Notes under the pieces: model-generated
Database searches by the model: none
What the model was told of the DNA's origin: nothing
Seen by the model: the letters and a program-made list of their open reading frames with translations, nothing else
Made by a program: the position numbers and the translations under genes
NCBI GenBank assembly: GCA_036961445.1
Contig: JBALVO010000102.1
Span: forward strand, 1-13,931
Origin: JBALVO01 sp036961445
GTDB taxonomy: Bacteria; Pseudomonadota; Gammaproteobacteria; Pseudomonadales; Halieaceae
Direction of reading: 5' to 3'
DNA: 13,931 bases
In this document: positions 6,481 to 13,931 of the stretch, piece after piece
Layout of the letters: each line of letters starts with the position of its first letter
Position numbering within the stretch: the first letter of the stretch is position 1

Positions 6481-7287
6481 ATGAGCAAGAAGAAACGGCG
6501 AGAAATCCCGCACTTTACAACCCCGATTATCGAAACGCATTGCCATCTCGATTATCTGGACGAGGAGCAACTGGAATTCGTGCTGCAAAAATCAGCCGAG
6601 GTTGGCATCGAGCGTATCGTTACCATCGCTGTTTCTCCGGGTAATATCGACCGGGTAATGGAACTTACCCAACACGCTCCCAATATCTGGGGAACACAGG
6701 GCGTGCACCCCCATGAAGCCGAATCATACAATCAGGAAGTGGACGCAATTATCCGCGAACGTTGTTCTGCAGAGCGCATCCTGGCGGTGGGGGAAATTGG
6801 CCTGGACTATTATTACGATCATGCCGACCCGGCGACACAGCGCAGTGTGTTCGAACAACAGCTGCAAATCGCGGTCGACCACAATATGCCGGTGGTTATC
6901 CACACCCGCGAGGCCGATGACGATACCCGTGACATTCTGCAGAATTTCAGCAGCTCCCTTAACCGCAAGGGCGTCATTCACAGCTTCACTTCCGGCCTGG
7001 CATTGGCCGAATACTGTCTGGGTGAAGGTTTTATGCTCGGCTTTAACGGCATCACCACCTTTAATCAGGCAGACAACGTACGTGAGGTGGTCAGTGCCAC
7101 ACCACTTTCGCTGCTGGTGCTGGAAACAGACGCACCCTATTTGACCCCGGTACCTTATCGTGGCAAACCCAATGCCCCCTACTACCTGCCTTTCATTGCG
7201 GAGCGGGTAGCTCAGGTCAAGGAACTGGATGTGGATATTTTACTGCGCCAGGCTTATCAAAACAGCCTGGATCTATTTTTCCGTTAA
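6481..7287 (+). CDS. TatD-family metal-dependent hydrolase/deoxyribonuclease
   Basis: A 268-residue TIM-barrel metallohydrolase. The metal ligands expected for the family are all present: HCH (His20 and His22), Glu105 in VGEIGLDYYYD, His141 in VIHTRE, His167 in IHSF, and Asp217 in LETDAPYL. The C-terminal signature YRGKPNAPYY is also there. TatD proteins are Mg-dependent 3'-5' exonucleases/hydrolases linked to DNA repair and RNA turnover, and YcfH/TatD paralogues are common, so I do not assign a symbol. The ATG at 6481 lies 13 bases after the LysR stop. An earlier in-frame ATG at 6436 overlaps LysR and adds residues not seen in the family; the chosen start has no strong ribosome-binding site, which fits coupling to LysR translation. 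Confidence 0.93.
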   Translation: MSKKKRREIPHFTTPIIETHCHLDYLDEEQLEFVLQKSAEVGIERIVTIAVSPGNIDRVMELTQHAPNIWGTQGVHPHEAESYNQEVDAIIRERCSAERILAVGEIGLDYYYDHADPATQRSVFEQQLQIAVDHNMPVVIHTREADDDTRDILQNFSSSLNRKGVIHSFTSGLALAEYCLGEGFMLGFNGITTFNQADNVREVVSATPLSLLVLETDAPYLTPVPYRGKPNAPYYLPFIAERVAQVKELDVDILLRQAYQNSLDLFFR

Positions 7288-7300
7288 CAGGAACAATCCG

Positions 7301-8521
7301 ATGTTCGATTTCAGCGAAAAATCACAAGACCTACAGGCCAGGCTCGGCAGCTTCATGGAGCAGCACATCTACCCCAATGAACAAGCCTATGCGGAGCAAC
7401 TGCACTCAGGCGACAGCCGATACGCAGCGATACCGCTGATGGATGAACTGAAACAGAAAGCCAGAGCAGACGGGCTATGGAACCTCTTTATACCCCCCGC
7501 TCACGCCGAGTTCAGCGAGTTTGGCGGCCTTGGCAACTTCGATTATGCGCCACTGGCAGAACTCATGGGCCGCGTACTGTGGTGCCCCGAAGTCTTTAAC
7601 TGCAACGCCCCCGATACCGGCAATATGGAAGTGTTCATGAAGTACGGCACCGCCGCACAGCAGGAGCAGTGGCTGACACCGCTGCTGCAAGGCGAGATAC
7701 GCTCATCGTACGCAATGACCGAACCCCAGGTAGCGTCCAGTGATGCCACCAACATTGAACTGAGTATCGTGCGCGACGCCAATGAGTGGGTTTTGAATGG
7801 CCGTAAATGGTTTATTACCGGGGCCATGAACGAGCGCACCAAAATTTTTATCGTGATGGGTAAGTCCGATCCGGACAACGCCAACCGCCACCTGCAGCAA
7901 AGCCAGGTACTGGTACCTAAACAGACCCCTGGCTTACAGCTGATCAGGCCACTCACCACCCTTGGATATGACGATGCCCCCATGGGGCATGCCGAACTGG
8001 TGTTCGACAACGTACGGGTGCCGCTGGATAACATCCTACTGGGAGAGGGTCGAGGTTTTGAAATCGCCCAGGGGCGACTTGGTCCGGGGCGCATACACCA
8101 CTGCATGCGTTTAATTGGTTCCGCACAACGCGCATTGGAATATGCCTGCAGACGCGCTGTCTCACGCACCACATTCGGCCGCCCCCTAAGCAAGCATCAA
8201 TCTGTGCGCGAAGACATCGCCAAATGCTTCTCGGAAATTGAAATGGCACGCCTGCTGGTACTCAAAGCCTGCAAAAAAATGGATGCCGTGGGTGTCCAGG
8301 CGTCGCTGGACATGATCGCCGCCGCCAAAACCAGCGTGCCGCTGATGGTGCAGAACATCATCGACCGCTGCATGCAGATGCACGGCGCTGGCGGCCTGAC
8401 CGAAGACTACCCGATGGCAGAGGCATTCAACTATGCACGCTGGTGTCGCCAGGCAGACGGCCCGGACCAGGTCCACCAAATGGCATTAGGAAAGCAGATT
8501 ATCGATCGCTACACACAATGA
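7301..8521 (+). CDS. Acyl-CoA dehydrogenase, ACAD10/ACAD11-like
   Basis: A 406-residue flavoprotein that introduces an alpha,beta double bond into acyl-CoA and passes electrons to electron-transfer flavoprotein. Order: helical N-domain with the ACAD10/11-like start (MEQHIYPNEQAYAEQL), the flavin/substrate loop SYAMTEPQVASSDATN (136-151), the beta-domain segment VLNGRKWFITGAMN (164-177), the C-terminal helical domain with RRAVSRTTFGRPLSKHQ (284-300), and QMHGAGGLTEDYP (359-371). The ADGPDQVH segment (385-392) near the end marks the ACAD10/11 branch, which handles branched, long-chain or 4-hydroxy-acyl substrates in known members; the substrate here is unproven. The ATG at 7301 has AGGA (7289-7292) nearby and is 13 bases after the TatD stop. 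An upstream in-frame start at 7229 would overlap TatD and is rejected. Confidence 0.93.
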   Translation: MFDFSEKSQDLQARLGSFMEQHIYPNEQAYAEQLHSGDSRYAAIPLMDELKQKARADGLWNLFIPPAHAEFSEFGGLGNFDYAPLAELMGRVLWCPEVFNCNAPDTGNMEVFMKYGTAAQQEQWLTPLLQGEIRSSYAMTEPQVASSDATNIELSIVRDANEWVLNGRKWFITGAMNERTKIFIVMGKSDPDNANRHLQQSQVLVPKQTPGLQLIRPLTTLGYDDAPMGHAELVFDNVRVPLDNILLGEGRGFEIAQGRLGPGRIHHCMRLIGSAQRALEYACRRAVSRTTFGRPLSKHQSVREDIAKCFSEIEMARLLVLKACKKMDAVGVQASLDMIAAAKTSVPLMVQNIIDRCMQMHGAGGLTEDYPMAEAFNYARWCRQADGPDQVHQMALGKQIIDRYTQ

Positions 8522-8556
8522 TTGCGCAATGGGTGCGTAAACTTTTGCCGTATCGG

Positions 8557-8565
8557 TGGTAAACT
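8557..8565 (+). promoter_or_regulatory. Candidate extended -10 promoter of rapA
   Basis: TGGTAAACT is an extended -10 element (TGn followed by TAAACT), with a GC-rich discriminator ACGCGGCC behind it, about 50 bases before the rapA ATG. No good -35 is seen at the usual distance, which extended -10 promoters can tolerate. A short palindrome ATTGCGCAAT (8521-8530) lies upstream, overlapping the end of the acyl-CoA dehydrogenase stop. Confidence 0.35.
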
Positions 8566-8615
8566 ACGCGGCCTTTGCGTCGCAATCTTACTGAACCTTC
8601 GAGTAAACGCCACTG

Positions 8616-11378
8616 ATGGAATACATTATCGGACAACGCTGGGTCAGTCATGCTGACGCACAACTCGGACTCGGTATTGTTGTCGATTTCGAGGGCCGCA
8701 GGGTAACGCTGGCCTTCCCGGCGGTTGGCGAAGAACGCACCTATGCCACTGACAATGCTCCGCTCACTCGACTGCGTTTCAAAGCCGGGGACCATATCTC
8801 TACCGTCGACGCCCTGGAATTGCTGGTTACCGAAGTACATGAACAGCAGGGACTGCTGGTCTATGTAGGTACCGATCACCATGGTAAGGAACTGACAGTT
8901 TCTGAGTTGGAACTGGATGCCTTCGTGCAGCTAACCACACCACAACAGCGTCTGCTCAATGGGCATTTCGACAAGAACACCGAATTCGCACTGCGCGTTG
9001 CCACCCTCATGCACGCCGACCGGTTACAACGTAGCCCCGCACGCGGCCTGATGGGGTCGCGTGCCAGCTTGCTGCCGCACCAAGTGTACATTGCCAACGA
9101 AGTGGGTCAGCGCCATGCACCGCGCGTGCTACTGGCAGATGAAGTGGGCCTGGGTAAAACGATAGAGGCAGGTATGATCATTCAGCAGCAAATGCTGACT
9201 GGCCGCGCATCTCGCATCCTGGTACTGGTGCCCCCCAGCCTGCTGCACCAGTGGCTGGTAGAAATGCTGCGCCGCTTCAATCTGCGCTTCTCGCTGTTTG
9301 ATGCCGACCGCCTGGCGGAAATGCCTGATGACAATCCATTTGAGATGGAACAGCTGGTGCTGTGTTCGCTGGACCTTTTTCAGTCGCGACCCGAAGTACA
9401 GGCTCAGGCACTTCAAGCCCAATGGGATCTGGTTACGATAGACGAGGCGCATCACCTGCACTGGTCGGAAGAAGCCATTGGCGAAGATTACTTATTTGTA
9501 GAAGCGCTTGCCAAACAAACCGCCGGCCTGCTGCTGCTCACCGCCACGCCGGAGCAGATTGGCCAAGCCAGCCACTTTGCCAGGCTGCGACTGCTTGACC
9601 CCTCTAGATTCCACGATTTGGAAAGCTTCAAACGCGAAGAAAAACAATATCACCACTGGAGCGAATTAGCCGACGCGTTGGATGCCGGGGAAAAACCCGA
9701 CGACTTGCCGCCCGGACTGGATATCGATGCACCCACCGAGACTATTATCGAGCAGATTCTCGATAGGCACGGCACCGGTCGCGTCCTGTTTCGTAATACC
9801 CGGGCCGCAGTAAAGGGCTTCCCAAACCGGGTGCTGCACCGACACCCGCTGGTAGAACCCGAGCAGTATGCGCATGCCCAGATGGAACTGGATGAAAAAC
9901 TGCACCCGGAACTACCGTATATCGATGACAGCTGGCTGTCCTTCGACCCACGGGTGCAGTGGCTGGAACAGACCCTGAAACAACTGCGCCCGGCCAAGGT
10001 ACTGGTTATCTGCGCTCATGCAGATACCGCTGTGGCGCTGGAGCACCACTTGCACATGCGCGCCGGAATTCGCTCCTCTGCATTTTATGAGGGCCTGTCG
10101 ATTATCGAGAGGGATCGGGCGGCGGCCTATTTTGCCGATGAAACGAATGGCGCGCAGACGCTGGTCTGTTCAGAAATTGGCAGCGAGGGGCGCAACTTCC
10201 AGTTTGCCCACCATCTCATTTTGTTCGACCTGCCGATGAACCCGGATCTACTGGAGCAGCGCATTGGCCGGCTGGACAGAATAGGCCAGCTCTGCGATGT
10301 GGAAATCCATGTGCCCTATATGGAAGGAACCGCACAGGAAACGCTACTGGACTGGTATGACCGGGGTCTTGACCTGTTTCGCGACAGCTGCTCTGCCGGT
10401 TACATGATTTTCGAGACCTTTCGCGAGCGCTTGCTACCGCAACTGCAACAGCGCACCGCAGAGTTTGACACCCTACTCGTAGACAGCGCTGAGTTCACCA
10501 TCAAAACAAGGCAGGAGTTGCGCGAGGGTCGCGATAAATTGCTGGAACGCAATTCCTGCAAACCAGCGGTGGCTGCTTCACTGATAGAGGAAATCCAGGC
10601 CAACGAAAGCGGCGACACTCTGGAAAAATACCTGGAGACACTGTGCGAGGCCTTTGGCGTGGATCAGGAGTTCCACTCTGAGCAAACGCTGATATTACGC
10701 CCCTCCGAGCATATGCTCACCGGGCACTTCCCCTATGTCCATGAAGACGGCACCACCGTCACGTTTAGCCGTGACAAAGCTCTGTCGCGGGAGGACATGG
10801 AGTTTGTCACCTGGGAGCATCCCATGCTTGTGGAAGCGATGGAAATGGTGCACTCCACAGAGCTGGGTAATGCCGCCATAGGTACCCTCAGCCTCAAGGG
10901 CGTGGCACCGGGCACCATGATGCTGGAAGCGCTCTACACCATTAATTGCGTAGCTCCGCGTGCACTGCAGGTTGAACGCTTTCTTCCGCTGAGTCCCATT
11001 CGTTTATTGGTCGACGCACGCGGCAAGGATCTGGCAGAACTGGTTCCCCATGAGCGACTAAACAAATTGATCGAGCAGGTCAAGAAACACACCGCGCTGG
11101 CGATCATCAAGCAGGTGCACTCTGAGGTAGAGGCAAAAATGTTACTCGCCGCGGGCCAGGCAGAAACCCAGCTGCAGGTTATATTGACCGCAGCCGAAAC
11201 AACTATGCGGGCTGACCTGGGCGACGAGCTACAACGCCTGACGGCACTGCGCGAGGTCAACCCCTCCATCCGCGAAGAGGAACTGAATCACTTGCGCTAT
11301 CGCATAGAGGAATGCGCCATTCATATTCAGCATGCCAACCTGCAACTGCAGGCATTGCGCTTGATTATCACCACCTGA
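8616..11378 (+). CDS. rapA: RNA polymerase-associated ATPase RapA (SWI2/SNF2 family)
   Basis: A 920-residue protein that reactivates RNA polymerase stalled in post-termination complexes, close to the ~968 residues of E. coli RapA. The N-terminus (IGQRWVSHADAQLGLGIV) is the Tudor-like domain typical of RapA. The helicase core is complete: motif I LLADEVGLGKTIEAGM with the Walker lysine near 181, ILVLVPPSLLHQW (201-213), the DEAH box at 276-279 (TIDEAHHLHW), motif III LLLTATPEQ (306-314), and, in the second lobe, SEIGSEGRNFQ (519-529) and motif VI LEQRIGRLDRIGQ (546-558). The C-terminal ~300 residues correspond to the RapA-specific region ending in a helical segment. The ATG at 8616 has only GAG at 8601-8603 as a distant ribosome-binding site. 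Probably transcribed from its own promoter; ends 22 bases from a convergent gene. Confidence 0.97.
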   Translation: MEYIIGQRWVSHADAQLGLGIVVDFEGRRVTLAFPAVGEERTYATDNAPLTRLRFKAGDHISTVDALELLVTEVHEQQGLLVYVGTDHHGKELTVSELELDAFVQLTTPQQRLLNGHFDKNTEFALRVATLMHADRLQRSPARGLMGSRASLLPHQVYIANEVGQRHAPRVLLADEVGLGKTIEAGMIIQQQMLTGRASRILVLVPPSLLHQWLVEMLRRFNLRFSLFDADRLAEMPDDNPFEMEQLVLCSLDLFQSRPEVQAQALQAQWDLVTIDEAHHLHWSEEAIGEDYLFVEALAKQTAGLLLLTATPEQIGQASHFARLRLLDPSRFHDLESFKREEKQYHHWSELADALDAGEKPDDLPPGLDIDAPTETIIEQILDRHGTGRVLFRNTRAAVKGFPNRVLHRHPLVEPEQYAHAQMELDEKLHPELPYIDDSWLSFDPRVQWLEQTLKQLRPAKVLVICAHADTAVALEHHLHMRAGIRSSAFYEGLSIIERDRAAAYFADETNGAQTLVCSEIGSEGRNFQFAHHLILFDLPMNPDLLEQRIGRLDRIGQLCDVEIHVPYMEGTAQETLLDWYDRGLDLFRDSCSAGYMIFETFRERLLPQLQQRTAEFDTLLVDSAEFTIKTRQELREGRDKLLERNSCKPAVAASLIEEIQANESGDTLEKYLETLCEAFGVDQEFHSEQTLILRPSEHMLTGHFPYVHEDGTTVTFSRDKALSREDMEFVTWEHPMLVEAMEMVHSTELGNAAIGTLSLKGVAPGTMMLEALYTINCVAPRALQVERFLPLSPIRLLVDARGKDLAELVPHERLNKLIEQVKKHTALAIIKQVHSEVEAKMLLAAGQAETQLQVILTAAETTMRADLGDELQRLTALREVNPSIREEELNHLRYRIEECAIHIQHANLQLQALRLIITT

Positions 11379-11400
11379 TCCAGGCAGTGTTCCGTGGCGG

Positions 11401-12078
11401 CTAACAACCGGCCTTGCGATTGGTCTTGAAGCGTTTCTTGCTGCAATTGGCAGTCTTTGCAGGCACTGGCTCCGGGTCCTCCTCAGGCTCCTTCACCACC
11501 GACTCTACCGCAACAGCTGACGGCGCCGCCTCGCTCGCGTAGGCGTCAATCCCGGCATCCGGTGTACTAACAGCTGGCAATGAGGCATTACCCCCGGCGG
11601 TGTGCAACGCTGCAATGTCTGCCACTACATCCCCCACTATGGCATTGGGCACCGGTACACTCAGGTTGTACTGGGCTATTTTCCAACCCTGCGCTGACTT
11701 AACCAATACGCCGCTACCACGACACAAACCCAGTCCATCATTTTGCAAACTTTCGTCAAACCAGGCGCTCTGCCCATCAGTGGCCAGCGTAATATTGCGC
11801 TGCACCGGCGTATAGGCCCAGCCACCACCGGTGGCAAAATGGGGCTGCACAAAATCGCGAAAGGCCTGACCCTGCCAGCGTTCGGTTCCATCTGTCCCCA
11901 GAAAAACCACGTCATCAGTCATGGCGGCAAAATAGGCATCGAAATCTGCCTCGGCTGCCGCCTGGTGAAAGCCATCCAGTATCAGCTCCACCTCCACCTG
12001 CGATTCCGCCTGGGCGCTTATGTGTCCAGCCATACCCAGTAATAACGCCATTATTAATATCCAGTTTTTCCTGGCCAC
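11401..12078 (-). CDS. Exported SnoaL-like (NTF2-fold) protein with Cys/Lys-rich tail
   Basis: A 225-residue protein with a signal peptide (basic MARKN, hydrophobic WILIMALLLGMAG, likely cleavage after ISAQA at about 24). Residues 26-145 read as a SnoaL/DUF4440-type NTF2-like domain: ILDGFHQAAAEADFDAYFAAM, then DDVVFLGTDGTERWQG, FVQPHF, the strand QSAWFDESL, and closing GSGVLVKSAQGWKIAQYNLS. The fold serves as a binding pocket or small enzyme; the ligand is unknown. Residues 146-210 are a low-complexity Ala/Pro/Glu-rich linker, followed by a short basic tail holding Cys212 and Cys225 (CSKKRFKTNRKAGC). The start is a GTG at 12078-12076, supported by a strong AAGGAG about 6 bases upstream. Convergent with rapA and divergent from the monooxygenase gene. 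Confidence 0.85.
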   Translation of the reverse strand: MARKNWILIMALLLGMAGHISAQAESQVEVELILDGFHQAAAEADFDAYFAAMTDDVVFLGTDGTERWQGQAFRDFVQPHFATGGGWAYTPVQRNITLATDGQSAWFDESLQNDGLGLCRGSGVLVKSAQGWKIAQYNLSVPVPNAIVGDVVADIAALHTAGGNASLPAVSTPDAGIDAYASEAAPSAVAVESVVKEPEEDPEPVPAKTANCSKKRFKTNRKAGC

Positions 12079-12239
12079 AGATGCTCCTTGTTTCGCGCAA
12101 TGTAAAAGCCGCTACTCTAGCGCCTGCCAACGGCTTTAGGCAAGCCAACAGCGAGTTTTGAAAAACACCTTGCTTTGTAAAGCGTCTGCTTTAAAATTCT
12201 CGGCATTGGAATTTTTTGTTATATCACGAGGTGGAGCCA
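12079..12239. promoter_or_regulatory. Divergent promoter region between the SnoaL-like and monooxygenase genes
   Basis: For the rightward gene, TTGCTT (12170-12175), a 16-base spacer and TAAAAT (12192-12197) form a plausible promoter giving a leader of roughly 35 bases. A small inverted repeat GCTTT-GT-AAAGC (12172-12183) overlaps its -35, a possible operator. No clear promoter for the leftward gene was singled out. Confidence 0.35.
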
Positions 12240-13733
12240 ATGACGGATTCGATGCAAGTCACAGAACACCCTGAAGTCCTTGATGTCATTATTCTGGGCG
12301 CGGGTTTTGGCGGTGTCTGCGCGGCGATCAAGTTGCGCGAGCAAGGTATCAATAACATCCGGGTGTTTGAAAAAGCGGCGGGGATAGGCGGCACCTGGTG
12401 GCACAACACCTACCCCGGCGCGGCCTGTGATATCGCCTCGCACCTGTATTGTTACTCCTTCGAGCCGAACCCCAACTGGTCGCGTAAATTTTCCCCGCAG
12501 CCGGAAATTCAGGCCTACATCGAGCGCTGCGCGGAAAAATATGATGTAAAGCGCCATATCCAGCTCAATACCGCGGTGCAAGAATTTCGCTTTGATGACC
12601 CGCGTAAACTCTGGATTGCCCAGTTGGCTGACGGCAGTACCGTCGCGGCGCGCCACGTGATCTTTGCCACCGGCGGTCTACACCTGCCCGCCTTCCCCAC
12701 TATTGCCGGTATGGAGGGCTTCCAGGGGCCCTCGATGCACTCTGCCGAGTGGAACCACACTGTAGATTTTACCGACAAACGGGTAGCCGTAATTGGCAGC
12801 GCGGCCAGCGCTATACAGTTGATTCCCGAGTTGGCCAAAATTGCAAAACACCTGGATGTATACCAGCGCACCCCGAACTATGTTGCACCACGCAACGATC
12901 GCGACTTCACCGACAACGAAAAAAGCCGCTTTGCAAAATGGCCAATACTGGGCCGACTCTACCGTCGATTCCTGTTCCTGAAGGGCGAATACCTGTTATT
13001 TCCTGTGGTGAAAACCAAGGGACGATCGCGCTGGCGCGAGCGTCTGGAAAAGCTGCTCAAAGGGCATATTCGACAAAGTGTACAAGACCAGGATATGCGC
13101 CAGGCGATGATTCCCGAATTCTCCCTGGGTTGTAAGCGCATTCTGGTGGCCGATAATTTCTACAGTGCCATGAACCGCCCCAATGTCGACCTGGTGACCA
13201 GCGGCATTGAGCGTATCGAAGCCGATGCTGTGGTGACCAAGGACGGCTGCCGTTACCCGGCCGATATTATCGTATATGCCACCGGCTTTGACATGGAAAA
13301 CTACATGCGTAAAACCGAAGTGGTCGGCCCCGGAGGGGTTAAACTGAGCGAACTCTGGGCGGACATCCCCTCCGCTTACAAGGGCGCGTTTGTACCCGGG
13401 ATGCCCAACTTCTACATGACCACCGGTCCCAATACGGGTGTCGGCACCACTTCCGTGGTGTACATGATTGAAGCGCAGTTGAACCTGATTCTGCAGGCGA
13501 TTACTGCCGCCGGTGATGACAAGGTCATCCAGGTCAGGGCTGATGCCCATAAACGCTACAACGACGATATTCGTGCGGCTCTGCAAGAAACTGTATGGGC
13601 TGGGGATTGCTTAAGCTGGTACAAACGCGAAGACGGCGAGATCGCCAGCCTGTACCCCTACAACGCGCGCACTTTCCTGAAAGACCACAAGCATCTGGAG
13701 GAAGCGGATTTCGAGCTTTCGACGATAGCCTGA
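12240..13733 (+). CDS. Baeyer-Villiger/flavin-containing monooxygenase
   Basis: A 497-residue FAD- and NAD(P)H-dependent monooxygenase that would insert oxygen next to a ketone (ester/lactone formation) or oxidise a heteroatom. The FAD-binding Rossmann motif is GAGFGG (20-25), with GGTWWHNTYPG (50-60). The Baeyer-Villiger fingerprint FxGxxxHxxxW is at 161-171 (FQGPSMHSAEW), followed by Asn where Pro or Asp is commonest. The NADPH-binding Rossmann reads AVIGSAASA (183-191), Ala replacing the middle glycine, a variant I believe also occurs in related enzymes. A late ATG motif lies in VYATGF (345-350). The ATG at 12240 is preferred because CGAGGTGGAG lies directly upstream; an in-frame TTG at 12216 is weaker. 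Substrate cannot be predicted. A GST gene follows after 83 bases. Confidence 0.93.
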   Translation: MTDSMQVTEHPEVLDVIILGAGFGGVCAAIKLREQGINNIRVFEKAAGIGGTWWHNTYPGAACDIASHLYCYSFEPNPNWSRKFSPQPEIQAYIERCAEKYDVKRHIQLNTAVQEFRFDDPRKLWIAQLADGSTVAARHVIFATGGLHLPAFPTIAGMEGFQGPSMHSAEWNHTVDFTDKRVAVIGSAASAIQLIPELAKIAKHLDVYQRTPNYVAPRNDRDFTDNEKSRFAKWPILGRLYRRFLFLKGEYLLFPVVKTKGRSRWRERLEKLLKGHIRQSVQDQDMRQAMIPEFSLGCKRILVADNFYSAMNRPNVDLVTSGIERIEADAVVTKDGCRYPADIIVYATGFDMENYMRKTEVVGPGGVKLSELWADIPSAYKGAFVPGMPNFYMTTGPNTGVGTTSVVYMIEAQLNLILQAITAAGDDKVIQVRADAHKRYNDDIRAALQETVWAGDCLSWYKREDGEIASLYPYNARTFLKDHKHLEEADFELSTIA

Positions 13734-13816
13734 GCGCTATATGGCGCAGAATTCAGGACAAACTGTGCCATACTTCATGCTCCACGATCAGAACCTATAA
13801 AATAAGGACAAAGAGC

Positions 13817-13931
13817 ATGAAGCTATTTAATTCAATGGGCCCCAACCCTCATGTGGTGCGTATATTTGCCGCCGAGAAAGGCATCGAACTGGAGCTGCAC
13901 GAAGTGGACCTCATGGCCGGTGAAAATCGAC
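13817..13931 (+). CDS. Glutathione S-transferase family protein (N-terminal part only)
   Basis: The last 115 bases encode the first 38 residues of a protein that continues beyond the window. MKLFNSMGPNPHVVRIFAAE followed by KGIELELHEVDLMAGENR matches the thioredoxin-fold N-terminal domain of GSTs: first strand, the active-site turn (S6 and the following N/P), helix 1, and second strand. The start ATG has AAGGA (13803-13807) upstream. It lies 83 bases after the monooxygenase and in the same direction, so co-transcription is possible. The GST class cannot be assigned from this fragment. Confidence 0.85.
   Translation, partial: MKLFNSMGPNPHVVRIFAAEKGIELELHEVDLMAGENR

Noticed and set aside
12216..12239. 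TTG start eight codons before the monooxygenase ATG
   Set aside because: It lies within the leader and would place the GAGGTGGAG ribosome-binding site inside the gene. The ATG at 12240 has that site at proper spacing.
13774..13801. TTCATG-16-TATAAA promoter-like pair before the GST gene
   Set aside because: Transcription from it would start at or beyond the AAGGA ribosome-binding site, leaving an almost leaderless message. The -35 match is also poor.

Overview
The window is a 13.9-kb piece of a bacterial chromosome scaffold, most likely from a marine-type gammaproteobacterium. RapA, the RNA-polymerase recycling ATPase, is typical of Gammaproteobacteria. The mix of wax-ester synthase, acyl-CoA dehydrogenase, Baeyer-Villiger monooxygenase, glutathione S-transferase and a DUF3604 relic is what I would expect of lipid-storing, lipid-degrading marine lineages such as Cellvibrionales/Halieaceae-type bacteria. 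The lineage is an inference, because no rRNA or tRNA gene is present. I see no phage genes, insertion sequences or CRISPR array.

Layout. 1-629 (-): TetR regulator, cut by the window edge. 764-997 (+): a start-less frame that looks like a decayed DUF3604 protein; its stop overlaps the TTG start of a class I methyltransferase (994-1617, +). 1629-2930 (-), convergent: exported TPR protein with a TonB-like C-terminus. 3158-5221 (+): wax ester synthase/diacylglycerol acyltransferase (WS/DGAT), interrupted by two 100-N scaffold gaps. 5285-5363: a hairpin and inverted repeats, then an AT-rich promoter zone. 5481-8521 (+): closely spaced LysR regulator, TatD hydrolase and ACAD10/11-like acyl-CoA dehydrogenase, probably one transcript. 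8616-11378 (+): rapA. 11401-12078 (-), convergent: exported SnoaL-like protein. 12240-13733 (+), divergent from it: Baeyer-Villiger/flavin-containing monooxygenase. 13817-end (+): start of a glutathione S-transferase.

The most interesting object is the WS/DGAT. When the two assembly gaps are resolved by reading across them, the enzyme core (about 475 residues) continues in frame into a Lys/Ala/Thr-rich tail of at least about 126 residues, built partly from a 28-residue (84-bp) tandem repeat. The tail resembles the DNA-binding tails of storage-granule proteins such as PhaF and PhaM. It suggests that here the lipid-synthesising enzyme itself could tether nascent wax ester or triacylglycerol droplets to the nucleoid, or to another polyanionic surface. 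The two gaps hide this gene: the first is flanked by an exact 55-bp duplication and the second breaks inside the tandem repeat, so automatic annotation would split or frameshift it.

Functionally the neighbourhood leans towards lipid and hydrophobic-compound metabolism (WS/DGAT, acyl-CoA dehydrogenase, monooxygenase, GST) with two local regulators (TetR, LysR). RapA and TatD are housekeeping. No single pathway can be proven from the gene order.
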